The notes: generated by a model not told the origin, from the letters alone. DNA of 45,486 nt from an uncultured Acetatifactor sp. (GCA_910577185.1 CAJTLR010000001.1:81477-126962); one strand, 5' to 3'; shown: positions 8,402 to 17,574, numbered from the stretch's first letter. A program made the numbers and translations.

Positions 8402-9985
8402 TTACAGATTGTCAAACATGACGGTCTTTTCTTCCAGACCGGCCACCACTTCCTGGTTGGCTCCCATGTGCTGTGTGATATCTTCCATGTCGGCGGCAAG
8501 ATTTTTGGTGCTGTCTGCCATGCCTGCAATTCCGGAGGCGCCTTCGCCCACCGCCCTTGTGATGGTGCCGATGGAATCCGCAATCCCGGCCATGGACTGG
8601 TTCAGGCGCTGGGTCCGCTCATGGAATTCGTCCATGATTCCGCGAATGTAGGCCGCATCCTCCTTATACTGGCTGCCGGACTGAACGAATGCCTGGAATT
8701 CCTGAAGCACGGAATGGCTCATATAATCAACCAGATTCCGGGCATTCTCGGAAAGATTGGATACGGCGGCAGTGACCACATTGTTCATATCCTGGATGCG
8801 GTTTGCAGTCTCCTGGGTGGAATTGGAGAGTTCCCTGACCTCTCTGGCAACCATGGCAAAGCCCTTTCCTGCAGGACCTGCGTTGGCGGCCTCCACGGAA
8901 GCGTTCAGGGAGATCAGCCTGGTCTGCTGGGCGATGGCAAGAATTTCACCGGTCAGGTTTTTGATCTGGTTTACACTCTTGCTTTTTTCGATGGCATCAT
9001 TGAGGGAACGCATGATTTCTTCTGTCTTTACCCCGGTAATCTGGGCGCTGCTCAGGGCGGACTGCTGCATGGCGTCTGCGCGGGTATTCATCTGGACCGT
9101 GTAGGCAGAGATGGAGCTGCACTCCTGGGCCATGGTGCGGACATCCTGGCTTACAGTTCCTGCGCTGTCATTGATGGCGGATACATTGCCGGCAACTTCC
9201 CGGAACGTGGAGGAAAGCTGGCCTGCCAGGGCAGAGAGCCCGGCGGCGCTTTTTCTGGAAACTCTTGTCTTTTTTAACACTTCACCGGTCATGTGATTGA
9301 TGCTCCCCGAACTTTCCTGAATGGTTTTCAGCATGCTTTTGAGAGGCAGGACAACATAGCTGGTAATCAGTTTTACGTCAGCAAATACCAGTATGATACA
9401 GACAATGGCCGCAACTATGCCTACCACCAGGGACAAAAGATACACAGCGGCCAGATGGGATCTTGCGTCCAGGGTCTGCTGACTGATGGAAGCGTTGAGG
9501 GCATCGATATCGGCATCCATGGCATCGGCGAAGGATGCCACATCGCCGTTGGCCAGGGCATAGGCATCCTGGGTCTTGTGGCTGGCGCTGGCACAGACCA
9601 GGCGCACCAGTGCGTGCCGGAAAGAATCATAGTTGGAAAGAAGGGATTCATACCGGGGACGGTCTTCGGGGCTCACATAGGCTTCATATTCCGCAAGCAT
9701 GTCATCCAGAAGCGCCTCGTCTGCCTTGATCTGCCGGACCAGAACAATCATGGTATCGTAATCCGTTGCAACGATATGGCTCAGGGCCATTTTGTGAATA
9801 TTCATGGCAGACTGGCAGATTTCGGCCAGCCGGCTTTTTCCTTCCATATAATTATCGGCGATATTGGAGGAGCTGGCATTTACATTGCGGATATTGACAA
9901 TGGAAAGAATATTTGACAGCAGTGCCACTATGCCCAGGAAGGCAATGGGGATAATCAAACGATGCTTTAAACTGATATTTTTCAT
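8402..9985 (-). CDS. Methyl-accepting chemotaxis protein, four-helix-bundle sensor type
   Basis: 527 residues. Start ATG at 9985 with AAAGGAG ten bases upstream. A membrane span at about 8-28, an external alpha-helical sensor of about 155 residues with no Cache signature, a second span at about 183-205, then a cytoplasmic coiled coil. The signalling hairpin tip is recognisable (SVEAANAGPAGKGFAMVARE), although the usual AARAGE is AANAGP. It relays ligand state to CheA/CheW. It lies 58 bases downstream of a solute-binding lipoprotein on the same strand, with no permeases between, which suggests the binding protein may present ligand to this receptor. No CheW-recruiting or che genes are in the window. 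Confidence 0.93.
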   Translation of the reverse strand: MKNISLKHRLIIPIAFLGIVALLSNILSIVNIRNVNASSSNIADNYMEGKSRLAEICQSAMNIHKMALSHIVATDYDTMIVLVRQIKADEALLDDMLAEYEAYVSPEDRPRYESLLSNYDSFRHALVRLVCASASHKTQDAYALANGDVASFADAMDADIDALNASISQQTLDARSHLAAVYLLSLVVGIVAAIVCIILVFADVKLITSYVVLPLKSMLKTIQESSGSINHMTGEVLKKTRVSRKSAAGLSALAGQLSSTFREVAGNVSAINDSAGTVSQDVRTMAQECSSISAYTVQMNTRADAMQQSALSSAQITGVKTEEIMRSLNDAIEKSKSVNQIKNLTGEILAIAQQTRLISLNASVEAANAGPAGKGFAMVAREVRELSNSTQETANRIQDMNNVVTAAVSNLSENARNLVDYMSHSVLQEFQAFVQSGSQYKEDAAYIRGIMDEFHERTQRLNQSMAGIADSIGTITRAVGEGASGIAGMADSTKNLAADMEDITQHMGANQEVVAGLEEKTVMFDNL

Positions 9986-10043
9986 GGTAAGAGGACTCCT
10001 TTAAGTGGGATGTGGATAATGGTATCAGGGGCTGGGGGAGAGG

Positions 10044-11300
10044 TCAGGGAGCCGTGATTCCCTCAACCATGGTGTCCAGCAGTTCCTGGAGACTTGCCCC
10101 CGAGGGACTTCCCCCCAGAATTTCCGTGGTAAAGGCAGTTACCGGATCCCAGAAATTTCCCCCGATCCGCTGTACATACGAAAATTCCGACTGTTCCAGC
10201 AGCGCCGCAATGGCAGGGAAATTCTGAACCTGCTCTGAAGAAGCGGCGTTGATATTGGCCGGACCCTGGCCGCGCAGCTGAAAGCGGAGTTCCTGGTTTT
10301 CTTCATTTGTAATCCATTCAGCCAGTTTTACGGCCCATGCGCCCTGCCGGGAGTAAGCGTTCACGCCCACCAGCTTGTAGCCGGAAAAGGAGGCCATCTG
10401 AATCTGCTGTCCGGCGCAGGTGTAGGAGGGCAGTTTTGCCGCCCCGAAATTGCTGCCCCAGGCGTTTTCCAGCGCAACCGCATTCCAGACGCCGCTGACG
10501 CCTGCCGCAATCTGCCCGCTTAAGACCCCTTCCAGAAATCCGGCGTCATCGGTGCTGATAAAGCCCGGGTGTTCCGCCATATCTGCCATGGCCTTTGCCA
10601 CATCTGTTCCCTTGATGGCATTCTCCGTACTGTTCCAGGTGCAGTAATTGGTGATTCCATCGTCATTCAGCCCCACGGTAAGGCCGGTATTGCCGAAAAA
10701 GGAATACACATACCATCCGGAAGACCATTCCATGGAAACCTTTTTGTTGTGGCCGGCGGCAATGTCCAGCATCCGGTCCCAGGATTTGATATCTTCCTCT
10801 GTGAAATACTGCTTGTTGTAATATAAAAAGTAGCCGTTGTCCGCGGTCAGGGGATAGGCATACAAGGTATCATTCACGGATGCGGCGGAAACCGCCTCCG
10901 GCAGACTGGCTTTCTGTACTGCCCCGGCATTTTCCACCGGGTCCAGTGCACCGGCGGCCACGAGGGTGTTCAGCTGGTCATCGGCGAACGCGAACACATC
11001 GGCGCCGTTTTCCAGATCCGCCATGAGGGCGTCGGTGCAGTGGCTTTCGCTCTGTGGCTGGTATGTAATCAAAAAGTCCGCTTCCTGGCGGTATTCCTCC
11101 TGAAACCCTTCAATGATCTGACGAAGCAGCTCTTCGTCCTCTTCGGCGCCCCAGACGGTGAGGCTGACTGTGCCGTCGGAAGCGGCAGCCGGTTCTTCAA
11201 CGGAGGCTGCAGGTGTGTCATTTTGGCATGCTGACTGTGATATGGCCAGAAGGAAAACGGCCGGGAGCCATATTTTATAGGTACTTATTTTTCTTCTCAT
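10044..11300 (-). CDS. Extracellular solute-binding lipoprotein (family 1)
   Basis: 418 residues from ATG 11300, chosen over an in-frame TTG at 11312 because GGAG sits six bases before the ATG. The signal peptide carries a lipobox ending SQSAC with Cys 25. The mature part has the family-1 sugar-binder layout (VSLTVWGAEEDEELLRQIIE near the start, ANGADVF-like loop as ENGADVFAFADDQL, a NWITNEE-like segment as LAEWITNEENQE). Unlike the operon at the window start it has no permease partners; the next gene downstream is a chemoreceptor. It may therefore serve chemotaxis, or feed permeases encoded elsewhere. The ligand is probably an oligosaccharide by family and context. Confidence 0.9.
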   Translation of the reverse strand: MRRKISTYKIWLPAVFLLAISQSACQNDTPAASVEEPAAASDGTVSLTVWGAEEDEELLRQIIEGFQEEYRQEADFLITYQPQSESHCTDALMADLENGADVFAFADDQLNTLVAAGALDPVENAGAVQKASLPEAVSAASVNDTLYAYPLTADNGYFLYYNKQYFTEEDIKSWDRMLDIAAGHNKKVSMEWSSGWYVYSFFGNTGLTVGLNDDGITNYCTWNSTENAIKGTDVAKAMADMAEHPGFISTDDAGFLEGVLSGQIAAGVSGVWNAVALENAWGSNFGAAKLPSYTCAGQQIQMASFSGYKLVGVNAYSRQGAWAVKLAEWITNEENQELRFQLRGQGPANINAASSEQVQNFPAIAALLEQSEFSYVQRIGGNFWDPVTAFTTEILGGSPSGASLQELLDTMVEGITAP

Positions 11301-11441
11301 GATATTCTCCAATATGACTTTATTTTGTGGCAGAAAATTTCTGAGGCAGAAAACCTCTGCCTGTTCCCGGAGCCTTCGTCCGGCCGGAAAAGAGCTATAG
11401 GAAAGGGGGCCGTGTGAAAAGGATGACCAGGAACCGTTCTT

Positions 11442-11470
11442 ATTTTAACATAAAATCCGGACAGATTCAA
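11442..11470 (-). promoter_or_regulatory. Sigma-A-type promoter for the binding protein/chemoreceptor pair
   Basis: On the minus strand, TTGAAT (11465-11470), a 17-base spacer and TAAAAT (11442-11447). The predicted transcript starts near 11435, giving a leader of about 135 bases. Confidence 0.6.
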
Positions 11471-11557
11471 TAAATACACTCCCGGGAAGAGGGGCTGGAC
11501 GTAAAAAATTTCCGCTTTCCGCGGTCGGGAACTTTTGGAAAATATCCGCTGTTTGTA

Positions 11558-11586
11558 TTGACAAGTCAGCCAGGCTTTTGTATGAT
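11558..11586 (+). promoter_or_regulatory. Near-consensus sigma-A promoter for the fucosidase gene
   Basis: TTGACA (11558-11563), a 17-base spacer and TATGAT (11581-11586). The start point should be near 11593, about 108 bases before the ATG. It is back to back with the minus-strand promoter at 11442-11470. Confidence 0.8.
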
Positions 11587-11605
11587 GACAGCCGGGAGAA
11601 ACTTT

Positions 11606-11649
11606 CGGGAAAATCCGGGCAGGGCTTTTCATGCCGGAGGTTTTTCCCG
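11606..11649 (+). other. Stem-loop in the fucosidase mRNA leader
   Basis: CGGGAAAA (11606-11613) pairs with TTTTCCCG (11642-11649), and inside it TCCGGGCA (11614-11621) pairs with TGCCGGA (11632-11638) with one bulge; loop of ten. There is no U-run after it, so it is not a simple terminator. It begins about 13 bases after the predicted transcript start and may stabilise the mRNA or bind a regulator. Confidence 0.55.
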
Positions 11650-11700
11650 TGTATTCCAAGGAAAATTTTCAGATCAATGCATTTGCAAAGGAGCAGTATT

Positions 11701-13143
11701 ATGGAAACAGACAACATATTATCCTCCGGTACATGGGAGGAGCTGGACAGAAGGCTGGTGCAGGTGGTTCCCAGTCAGAAACAGATCAGATATCAGGAGA
11801 CGGAGTTTTACGCGTTTATCCATTTTACCGTCAATACGTATACGGACAGGGAGTGGGGAGAGGGCACCGAAGATCCGGCTATATTCATGCCGGACCGGTT
11901 TGATGCGGATCAGTGGGTGGAGGCCGTGAAGGCTGCGGGCATGAAGGGGCTCATTCTCACCTGCAAGCACCATGATGGTTTTTGTCTCTGGCCCAGCAGA
12001 TATACGGAACATTCCGTGGCAAAAAGTCCTTTCCGGGGAGGAAAGGGGGATGTGGTAAGGGAAGTTTCCGACGCCTGCCGCAGAGGGGGAATCCGGTTCG
12101 GCATTTATTTGTCACCCTGGGACAGAAACCATGAAACCTATGGCCACGGAAATATCTATAATGATTATTTTGTGAATCAGCTCACGGAGCTTCTGACAAA
12201 TTACGGCGAAATATTCTCCGTATGGTTTGACGGCGCCTGTGGGGAAGGGAAGAACGGGAAAAAACAGGAATATGACTGGGAGCGCTATTACGAAGTGATA
12301 CGGAAGCTGCAGCCGGAAGCCTGTATTGCCGTGTGCGGACCGGATATCCGCTGGTGCGGAAACGAGGCGGGACATACCAGACCCGCGGAGTGGAGCGTGG
12401 TTCCGGCCAGGCTGCGCAATGTGGAAAAAATCGCGGAGGCGAGCCAGCAGGAGGATGACGAAAGCTTCCGGCAGAGAAAGCTGTCCTCCATGGATCTGGA
12501 TCTTGGCAGCCGGAAAATTCTGGCAGGGGAAGAGGAATTTATATGGTATCCCGCGGAGGTGAACACCTCCATCCGCCCGGGCTGGTTTTATCATGAGAGC
12601 GAGGATGACAAGGTGCGGCCGCTGCAGGAACTGCTGGACATTTATGAGCATTCCGTGGGAGGAAACGCCACATTTCTGTTGAATATTCCACCCGCCAGGA
12701 ACGGCAGGCTGCATGAGAATGACGTGAACCGTCTGCGGGAGCTGGGGGAGAGCCTGAAAAAGACCTTTTCCGTAAATCTTCTGGAAAAGGCGTCCCTGGA
12801 GGCGGACCATTGGGAGGAAGGCCATGAGATCGACAGTGTGAGGGAAGAGGGCTATGATGCCTTCTATAAGACGGAGGACGGAAGGAAGACTGCGGAAATT
12901 ACGATCCGTTTTCCCCAACGGACCGGTGTGTCCTGCATGGTGATGAAAGAGAATATCCTCCTGAGCCAGCGGATAGAATCCTTCCGGATACAAGATGAAA
13001 AGGGCAGGACTTTGTATGAAGGGACTACCGTGGGATACAAAAAAATTGCAAGATTCCGGGAAAATACGGAGGTGGAAAGCCTGCATATTCATATTTCCGA
13101 TGCCCGGGTATGTCCCACGCTGGCTTTTCTGGGAGTATACTGA
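11701..13143 (+). CDS. Alpha-L-fucosidase, glycoside hydrolase family 29
   Basis: 480 residues from ATG 11701 (AAAGGAG at 11687-11693); the frame is open further upstream but without a better site. Retaining hydrolase that releases L-fucose from glycans. Visible family marks: LTCKHHDGFCLWPS with HHDGF at 90-94, then the VWFDGA strand whose Asp 177 is the expected nucleophile. No signal peptide, so it acts in the cytoplasm on imported oligosaccharides. Family members vary in which residue supplies the acid/base, so that residue is not assigned. Transcribed alone from its own strong promoter, with a weak hairpin after the stop. Fucose, with the rhamnosidase and uronate genes nearby, fits pectin side chains or host glycans. 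Confidence 0.93.
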   Translation: METDNILSSGTWEELDRRLVQVVPSQKQIRYQETEFYAFIHFTVNTYTDREWGEGTEDPAIFMPDRFDADQWVEAVKAAGMKGLILTCKHHDGFCLWPSRYTEHSVAKSPFRGGKGDVVREVSDACRRGGIRFGIYLSPWDRNHETYGHGNIYNDYFVNQLTELLTNYGEIFSVWFDGACGEGKNGKKQEYDWERYYEVIRKLQPEACIAVCGPDIRWCGNEAGHTRPAEWSVVPARLRNVEKIAEASQQEDDESFRQRKLSSMDLDLGSRKILAGEEEFIWYPAEVNTSIRPGWFYHESEDDKVRPLQELLDIYEHSVGGNATFLLNIPPARNGRLHENDVNRLRELGESLKKTFSVNLLEKASLEADHWEEGHEIDSVREEGYDAFYKTEDGRKTAEITIRFPQRTGVSCMVMKENILLSQRIESFRIQDEKGRTLYEGTTVGYKKIARFRENTEVESLHIHISDARVCPTLAFLGVY

Positions 13144-13145
13144 GC

Positions 13146-13170
13146 CCCCGGCTTGTGTTATCTGCCGGGG
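13146..13170 (+). terminator. Weak hairpin after the fucosidase gene
   Basis: CCCCGGC (13146-13152) pairs with GCCGGGG (13164-13170), loop of 11, three bases after the stop. No T-run follows, so termination would be inefficient and readthrough into the OLD-type gene is plausible. Confidence 0.4.
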
Positions 13171-13295
13171 TGGTGTATACTGTGACTGGGAAGTGGCGGC
13201 AGCCAGGAGACGAAAAACAGGATACAGGGAAATCCCATGGGTGAATGGGGGGATTCCTGTGCCTGCCCCGGAAAAGAAAAAATATAGGAGCGCCC

Positions 13296-15155
13296 ATGAA
13301 AATCACAGAGATCCGTATCCAGAATTTTAAATCCATTCATGACATGTACATTCCGGACGTTGAAAATGCCCTGATTCTGGTGGGGCAGAACAATACCGGC
13401 AAGACCACCGTGCTGGACGCCATCCGGGCAGCGGGAGGAGAATACCGTCCCGGCCCGGAGGATTTCGGGGAAGCGGGGGCCAAGATCCGGATACAGGTTT
13501 CCCTGGATTTTACGGAAGAGGATCTGGAACTGCTCCGGCGCCGTGGGGTGGTCAGCCAGTATCGGAAAAAGGATGCCTGGATGCAGGATTTTTGCCGGAA
13601 ACTTCCTTCTTTCGCGGATGGCGTGCTGAGCTTTACCATGACAGTGAACCGGGAGGGTAAGATCCGGTATCTGGATGGGGTCAGCAAGAACAATCCTTAC
13701 ATAAAAGAGGTATTTCCGAAAATATACCATGTGGATACGGAGCGCCGGCTGGAGCAGCTCCAGAGTGACATGCTGCTGTTGCAGGAGCATGAAATCCTGA
13801 AGCGGATGCGGTCGGGATGCTGTATGTTCAACCAGGCCAGGGAATGCAGCCACTGTTTTCACTGTATCGGGCTGATTGAGCAGAAAACCCCGGCCCTGCT
13901 GGATGCCATGGAGACTTCCAAACTGCTGGATTATAAGCTGTACCAGCTGAATCTGGACAGCTTTGCGCGCATGGTCAACGACTGTTTTCATAAAAACGGA
14001 GGCCGGGAGAGCATTCTCTATTCCATGAACCGGGATGTGGAGAAGATTCTGGAGGTTACTACGGAAATCCGGCACCCGGCCCAGAATGTGCCCCGTCCCA
14101 TTTCCCGGATGGGAAAAGGCATGCGCACCATCTATCTGTTTTCCCTTCTGGAGGCTTATACACAGATTGAAGAAAATCTTTCCAGCATCATTATGATAGA
14201 AGATCCGGAAATCTTTCTGCATCCCAGCCTTCAGAAAGTGTGCGGAACCATTCTTCATCGCCTGGCGGCCAAAAACCAGGTCATATTCACCACCCATTCG
14301 CCCCATTTGCTGGCCAATTTCAACAGCCGGCAGATACGGCAGGTCATTATCCGGGAAGACGGTTCCAGCGATATCAGGAAGAAGACGGATATCAGCGCCA
14401 TTCTGGACGACCTGGGCTACACCGCAGGAGATCTGATGAATGTGAACTTTGTGTTTATTGTGGAGGGCAGGCAGGATAAATCGCGCCTTCCCCTGCTTCT
14501 GGGCAAATATTACACGGAAACCGTGGACAGCCAGGGGAATCTGGCCCGGATTGCCATTATCACTACCAACAGCTGTACCAATATCAAGACCTATGCCAAC
14601 TTAAAATACATGAACCAGATTTATCTGCGGGACCAGTTCCTCATGATCCGGGACAGCGATGGGAAGAATCCGGCAGAACTGGAGAGGCAGCTTTGCCTTT
14701 ACTATGAAGAGCGCAATCAGGAGGACGTGGACAGGCTGCCCCAGGTCAGGCCGGAGAATGTGCTGATTCTCAAGTATTATTCTTTTGAAAATTATTTTCT
14801 GAATCCGCAGGTTATGGTCCGGCTGGGGATTGTGGAGTCGGAGGAGCAGTTTTATAGGATTCTTCTGGAGAAATGGAAGGAATATCTTCATCGTCTCAAA
14901 AGCGGACAGCATCTGACGGAGGTGCTTGGCTGCGGCCTGGAGACCACGGAGGATGTGAGGAACCACATGGAAGAAATCCGCATTTATCTGCGGGGACATA
15001 ATCTGTTTGACATTTTCTACGGAAAATATAAGGAGAGGGAGACGGAAATCCTGGAAAGATATATTGACCTGGCGCCAAGGGAGGATTTTCAGGATATTTT
15101 TGCGGCTTTGGAGCGCTTTCCTTATTTTGAGGGCAGAAAGATGGCAGAGGACTGA
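13296..15155 (+). CDS. OLD-family ATP-dependent nuclease-like protein (ABC-type ATPase plus TOPRIM)
   Basis: 619 residues from ATG 13296 (TAGGAG at 13285-13290). Domain order: Walker A GQNNTGKTT (30-38), signature-like SRMGKGMR (270-277), Walker B with catalytic Glu SIIMIEDPE (297-305), switch His 334 in TTHSPHLL, then a TOPRIM-type nuclease part with FIVEGRQD (Glu 390) and RDSD (Asp 453, Asp 455). Known OLD proteins cut DNA and often serve in phage defence (for example GajA of Gabija), but no UvrD-like helicase or other defence gene is adjacent, so this would be a solo member. Odd: a Cys-rich insert, C175-C176-x7-C184-x2-C187-x2-C190, between the ATPase halves that could bind zinc. Function in vivo is unknown. 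Confidence 0.86.
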   Translation: MKITEIRIQNFKSIHDMYIPDVENALILVGQNNTGKTTVLDAIRAAGGEYRPGPEDFGEAGAKIRIQVSLDFTEEDLELLRRRGVVSQYRKKDAWMQDFCRKLPSFADGVLSFTMTVNREGKIRYLDGVSKNNPYIKEVFPKIYHVDTERRLEQLQSDMLLLQEHEILKRMRSGCCMFNQARECSHCFHCIGLIEQKTPALLDAMETSKLLDYKLYQLNLDSFARMVNDCFHKNGGRESILYSMNRDVEKILEVTTEIRHPAQNVPRPISRMGKGMRTIYLFSLLEAYTQIEENLSSIIMIEDPEIFLHPSLQKVCGTILHRLAAKNQVIFTTHSPHLLANFNSRQIRQVIIREDGSSDIRKKTDISAILDDLGYTAGDLMNVNFVFIVEGRQDKSRLPLLLGKYYTETVDSQGNLARIAIITTNSCTNIKTYANLKYMNQIYLRDQFLMIRDSDGKNPAELERQLCLYYEERNQEDVDRLPQVRPENVLILKYYSFENYFLNPQVMVRLGIVESEEQFYRILLEKWKEYLHRLKSGQHLTEVLGCGLETTEDVRNHMEEIRIYLRGHNLFDIFYGKYKERETEILERYIDLAPREDFQDIFAALERFPYFEGRKMAED

Positions 15156-15263
15156 TCTTTTGAAAGCCCGGGAGCGGGTCAGGCTGTCGTACCCGCCGTG
15201 GGGCTGGTACGCCGCTTTATCGGCATAATTCCAGGTGCGAGGAATCGCACTTTGGTACGGGAC

Positions 15264-15320
15264 TGCGCATAAAAAGGACGTGCCGGCTGTAGAAGCCTGG
15301 CACGCCTTCTTTTATGCGCA
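15264..15320. terminator. Long bidirectional terminator between convergent genes
   Basis: Bases 15264-15284 (TGCGCATAAAAAGGACGTGCC) and 15299-15320 are near-perfect inverted copies, with T- and A-rich shoulders, so it can end both the OLD-type gene (+) and the chemoreceptor (-). Just before it, GTGCGA (15235-15240) and TCGCAC (15245-15250) form a small GGAA-loop hairpin. Confidence 0.75.
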
Positions 15321-15422
15321 GGGGCAGATAAGGAACAACATGCGCCCCGCGCGGCGAGTAGTAGAGAAGGGCATTCCCCTACTGGATTGCGTAGTGGAGA
15401 AGAGTGTTTTTCTGCTCCATTC
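15313..15422. repeat. Dispersed palindromic intergenic repeat, copy 2
   Basis: Second copy of the element at 8293, again directly 3' of a chemoreceptor gene and next to a terminator. It keeps TATGCGCAGGGG and the GC-rich CCCCGCGCGGCGAGTAGTAG core but lacks the right outer arm; instead a degenerate second unit of about 32 bp (GTAGTGGAGAAGAG then a T-rich arm, 15391-15422) follows the first. Confidence 0.7.
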
Positions 15423-15429
15423 TTTTTTG

Positions 15430-17403
15430 TTATTCAGAGGCAAGGGTAAACTGGTTTACCAGCTGTTTCAGGCCGGCAGCCTCGGCGGAGAGCTGCTCGC
15501 TGGCGGCGGCACCCTCCTGTGCAGTGGAGCTGTTGCTCTGTACTACTACCGAAATCTGATTGATTCCCTCGGAAATCTGCCATATGGCATCTGACTGATC
15601 GTTGGAAACCGTAGCGATATCGTCAATGGAATTCACCACGGACTGGATACTGTTTACCACTTCCAGCAGAATTCCGGCGGTCTGGCTGGCGATACCGGTG
15701 CCTTCATGCACTGCCTCGGAGGAACGCTCGATCAGCGCAGAGGTATTTTTTGCGGCTTTTGCGGATTTTCCGGCCAGGGTTCGCACTTCCTCCGCCACCA
15801 CGGAAAATCCCTTGCCGGCTTCGCCTGCCCGGGCGGCTTCCACGGCCGCGTTCAGGGCCAGAATATTGGTCTGGAACGCAATGTCATCTATTGTCTTAAG
15901 AATCTTTTCAATCTCATTGGAGCAGGTCCCGATTTTATGCATGGCATCCATAAGCTTTGTCATCTGCTGGTTGCAGAGGGAAACTTCCTCGCCTGCCCGG
16001 TGGGTCTGGTTGCGGACTTCCAGGGCACTGCCGGCTGTATTTTTGGCCTGGCCGGAAATTTCATTGACCTGGGCTGCCAGTTCCTGGACAGAGGCCGCCT
16101 GCTCCGTTGTCCCCTGGCTTAAAGTCTGGGCGCTGGAAGAGAGCTGGTCGCTGGCCGAGGAAACCTGGTCTGCGGAATGGTTCACCTGCTGGAGGACACT
16201 GCTCAGCTGCAGTTTCATATGGCGCATGGAGAGCAGAATATTCCGGAAACTGCCCACATAAGTCTCTTCATGCTTTGTGTGGACATTCAGGTTCTGGTTA
16301 GCCAGCTCGGTGAGCAGCTCGCTGATGTCATTGATAATGGTGCCAAGTCCTTCCACCAGTGAGGCGGTGGAACGGACAAGCATGCTGGTTTCGTCCCGTC
16401 CTTTTGCCACCGGAACCGGTGTCTCCAGATCACCTTCCACCAGAAGCTTCATCCGCTCCGCGCAGGCTTTCATGGGATTTCTGATGCTGTTTGCCAGAAT
16501 CAGGGCCACCACGCTGGAAATCACAATGGAGAGGGCGATGACTGCCAGATTCACCGCAATGGCAGTGTATGTAGTGGAAAGGTAGTTTAACTGGGGCGCG
16601 GTGACGGCGATGCTCCAGCCGTCCGTATCCTTCACCGGCGCGTAGGCAACAAATTTATTTCCATCCGTGCTTTTATAACTGCCGAATCCGTTTTCTCCCC
16701 GGCGCATGGCTTCGTGAATGGCGGCGAGATCTGCCAGTGAGGGATCATCCTGGGCCTCGGATTCTATGTTCTGAACGGTTATGGTGTCAAGTGATATGTC
16801 GGCAATGGTATCGCCGTTTTTGTTGATCATGTAGGCCCGGCTGTTATCGCCAACCTGAATGGAGGTGACAATGTCGTTCAAAAAGGTTTCGGGAGGAACA
16901 AAGTATACCACTCCCGCAATGGAGGAGCCGTAAATCCCTTCGGAATAGATGGGGGCCGCCACCATAATGGACAGTTCCCCGGTAATCTTGCTGATCAGAG
17001 GTTCCGACACATAGACATTGCCGTCCATGGCCTGGCGTACATATTCGCGGTCGGAATAATCTTTTCCGTCAAAGATGCTGATGCCGTCCGCGCCGATAAT
17101 ATTTCCCCGCTGGAAATTGTGCATGGAACAGCGCTCCGCGATAATGGAACTTTTCTCTTCCGCCGATACGGACTGGTCGGATAGCTGGGGAATGCAGCCG
17201 GTATCCATGGCAACATTTTTGTATGCGGTCAGTTCCTGCTCCACCCGTTCCGCTGCCAGAACGGCGGTTTCGCTCATCATATGGTTTACCGTGGTGATGG
17301 TGGAGTTGTAATTGGGTATGATACCCGAGAGTCCTACTGCCGTCAGCGCTGCCAGGACGGTGAGTATAAGACATAAGGTGATTTTGGTACGAATGCTTTT
17401 CAT
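15430..17403 (-). CDS. Methyl-accepting chemotaxis protein with double-Cache-type sensor
   Basis: 657 residues, ATG at 17403 with a GGGGGCAGGA site upstream. A membrane span at about 8-28, an external sensor of about 250 residues with Cache features (DGISIFDGKDYSDREYVRQA, then VVYFVPPETFLNDI and a second half with SRAYMINKNGDTIAD), a second span at about 285-308, HAMP, and a full signalling domain with the canonical tip (AAVEAARAGEAGKGFSVVAE). The sensor probably binds a small extracellular metabolite directly. It is divergent from the rhamnosidase gene and has its own promoter. Confidence 0.95.
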   Translation of the reverse strand: MKSIRTKITLCLILTVLAALTAVGLSGIIPNYNSTITTVNHMMSETAVLAAERVEQELTAYKNVAMDTGCIPQLSDQSVSAEEKSSIIAERCSMHNFQRGNIIGADGISIFDGKDYSDREYVRQAMDGNVYVSEPLISKITGELSIMVAAPIYSEGIYGSSIAGVVYFVPPETFLNDIVTSIQVGDNSRAYMINKNGDTIADISLDTITVQNIESEAQDDPSLADLAAIHEAMRRGENGFGSYKSTDGNKFVAYAPVKDTDGWSIAVTAPQLNYLSTTYTAIAVNLAVIALSIVISSVVALILANSIRNPMKACAERMKLLVEGDLETPVPVAKGRDETSMLVRSTASLVEGLGTIINDISELLTELANQNLNVHTKHEETYVGSFRNILLSMRHMKLQLSSVLQQVNHSADQVSSASDQLSSSAQTLSQGTTEQAASVQELAAQVNEISGQAKNTAGSALEVRNQTHRAGEEVSLCNQQMTKLMDAMHKIGTCSNEIEKILKTIDDIAFQTNILALNAAVEAARAGEAGKGFSVVAEEVRTLAGKSAKAAKNTSALIERSSEAVHEGTGIASQTAGILLEVVNSIQSVVNSIDDIATVSNDQSDAIWQISEGINQISVVVQSNSSTAQEGAAASEQLSAEAAGLKQLVNQFTLASE

Positions 17404-17491
17404 TTTATCCTGCCCCCCGTGAGTGTCAAGAATTGGTCAGCCTGGAATGCATTTCCTGCATATCCTGATGCTTAACCATATATTTGTTCAT

Positions 17492-17521
17492 ATTATACAA
17501 GAGATGATTTCCATTTGTCAA
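17492..17521 (-). promoter_or_regulatory. Sigma-A promoter for the Cache chemoreceptor
   Basis: On the minus strand a perfect TTGACA (17516-17521) and a perfect TATAAT (17492-17497) are separated by 18 bases; start predicted near 17485, leader of about 80 bases. Confidence 0.78.
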
Positions 17522-17574
17522 CAGTCTCCGGATGTGAAAACCTACGTATCAGATATTATATTGGTCTGCATCCC

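Noticed and set aside
8208..8651. 147-codon plus-strand frame after the transporter operon
   Set aside because: It passes through the terminator and the dispersed repeat and then antisense through the chemoreceptor end.
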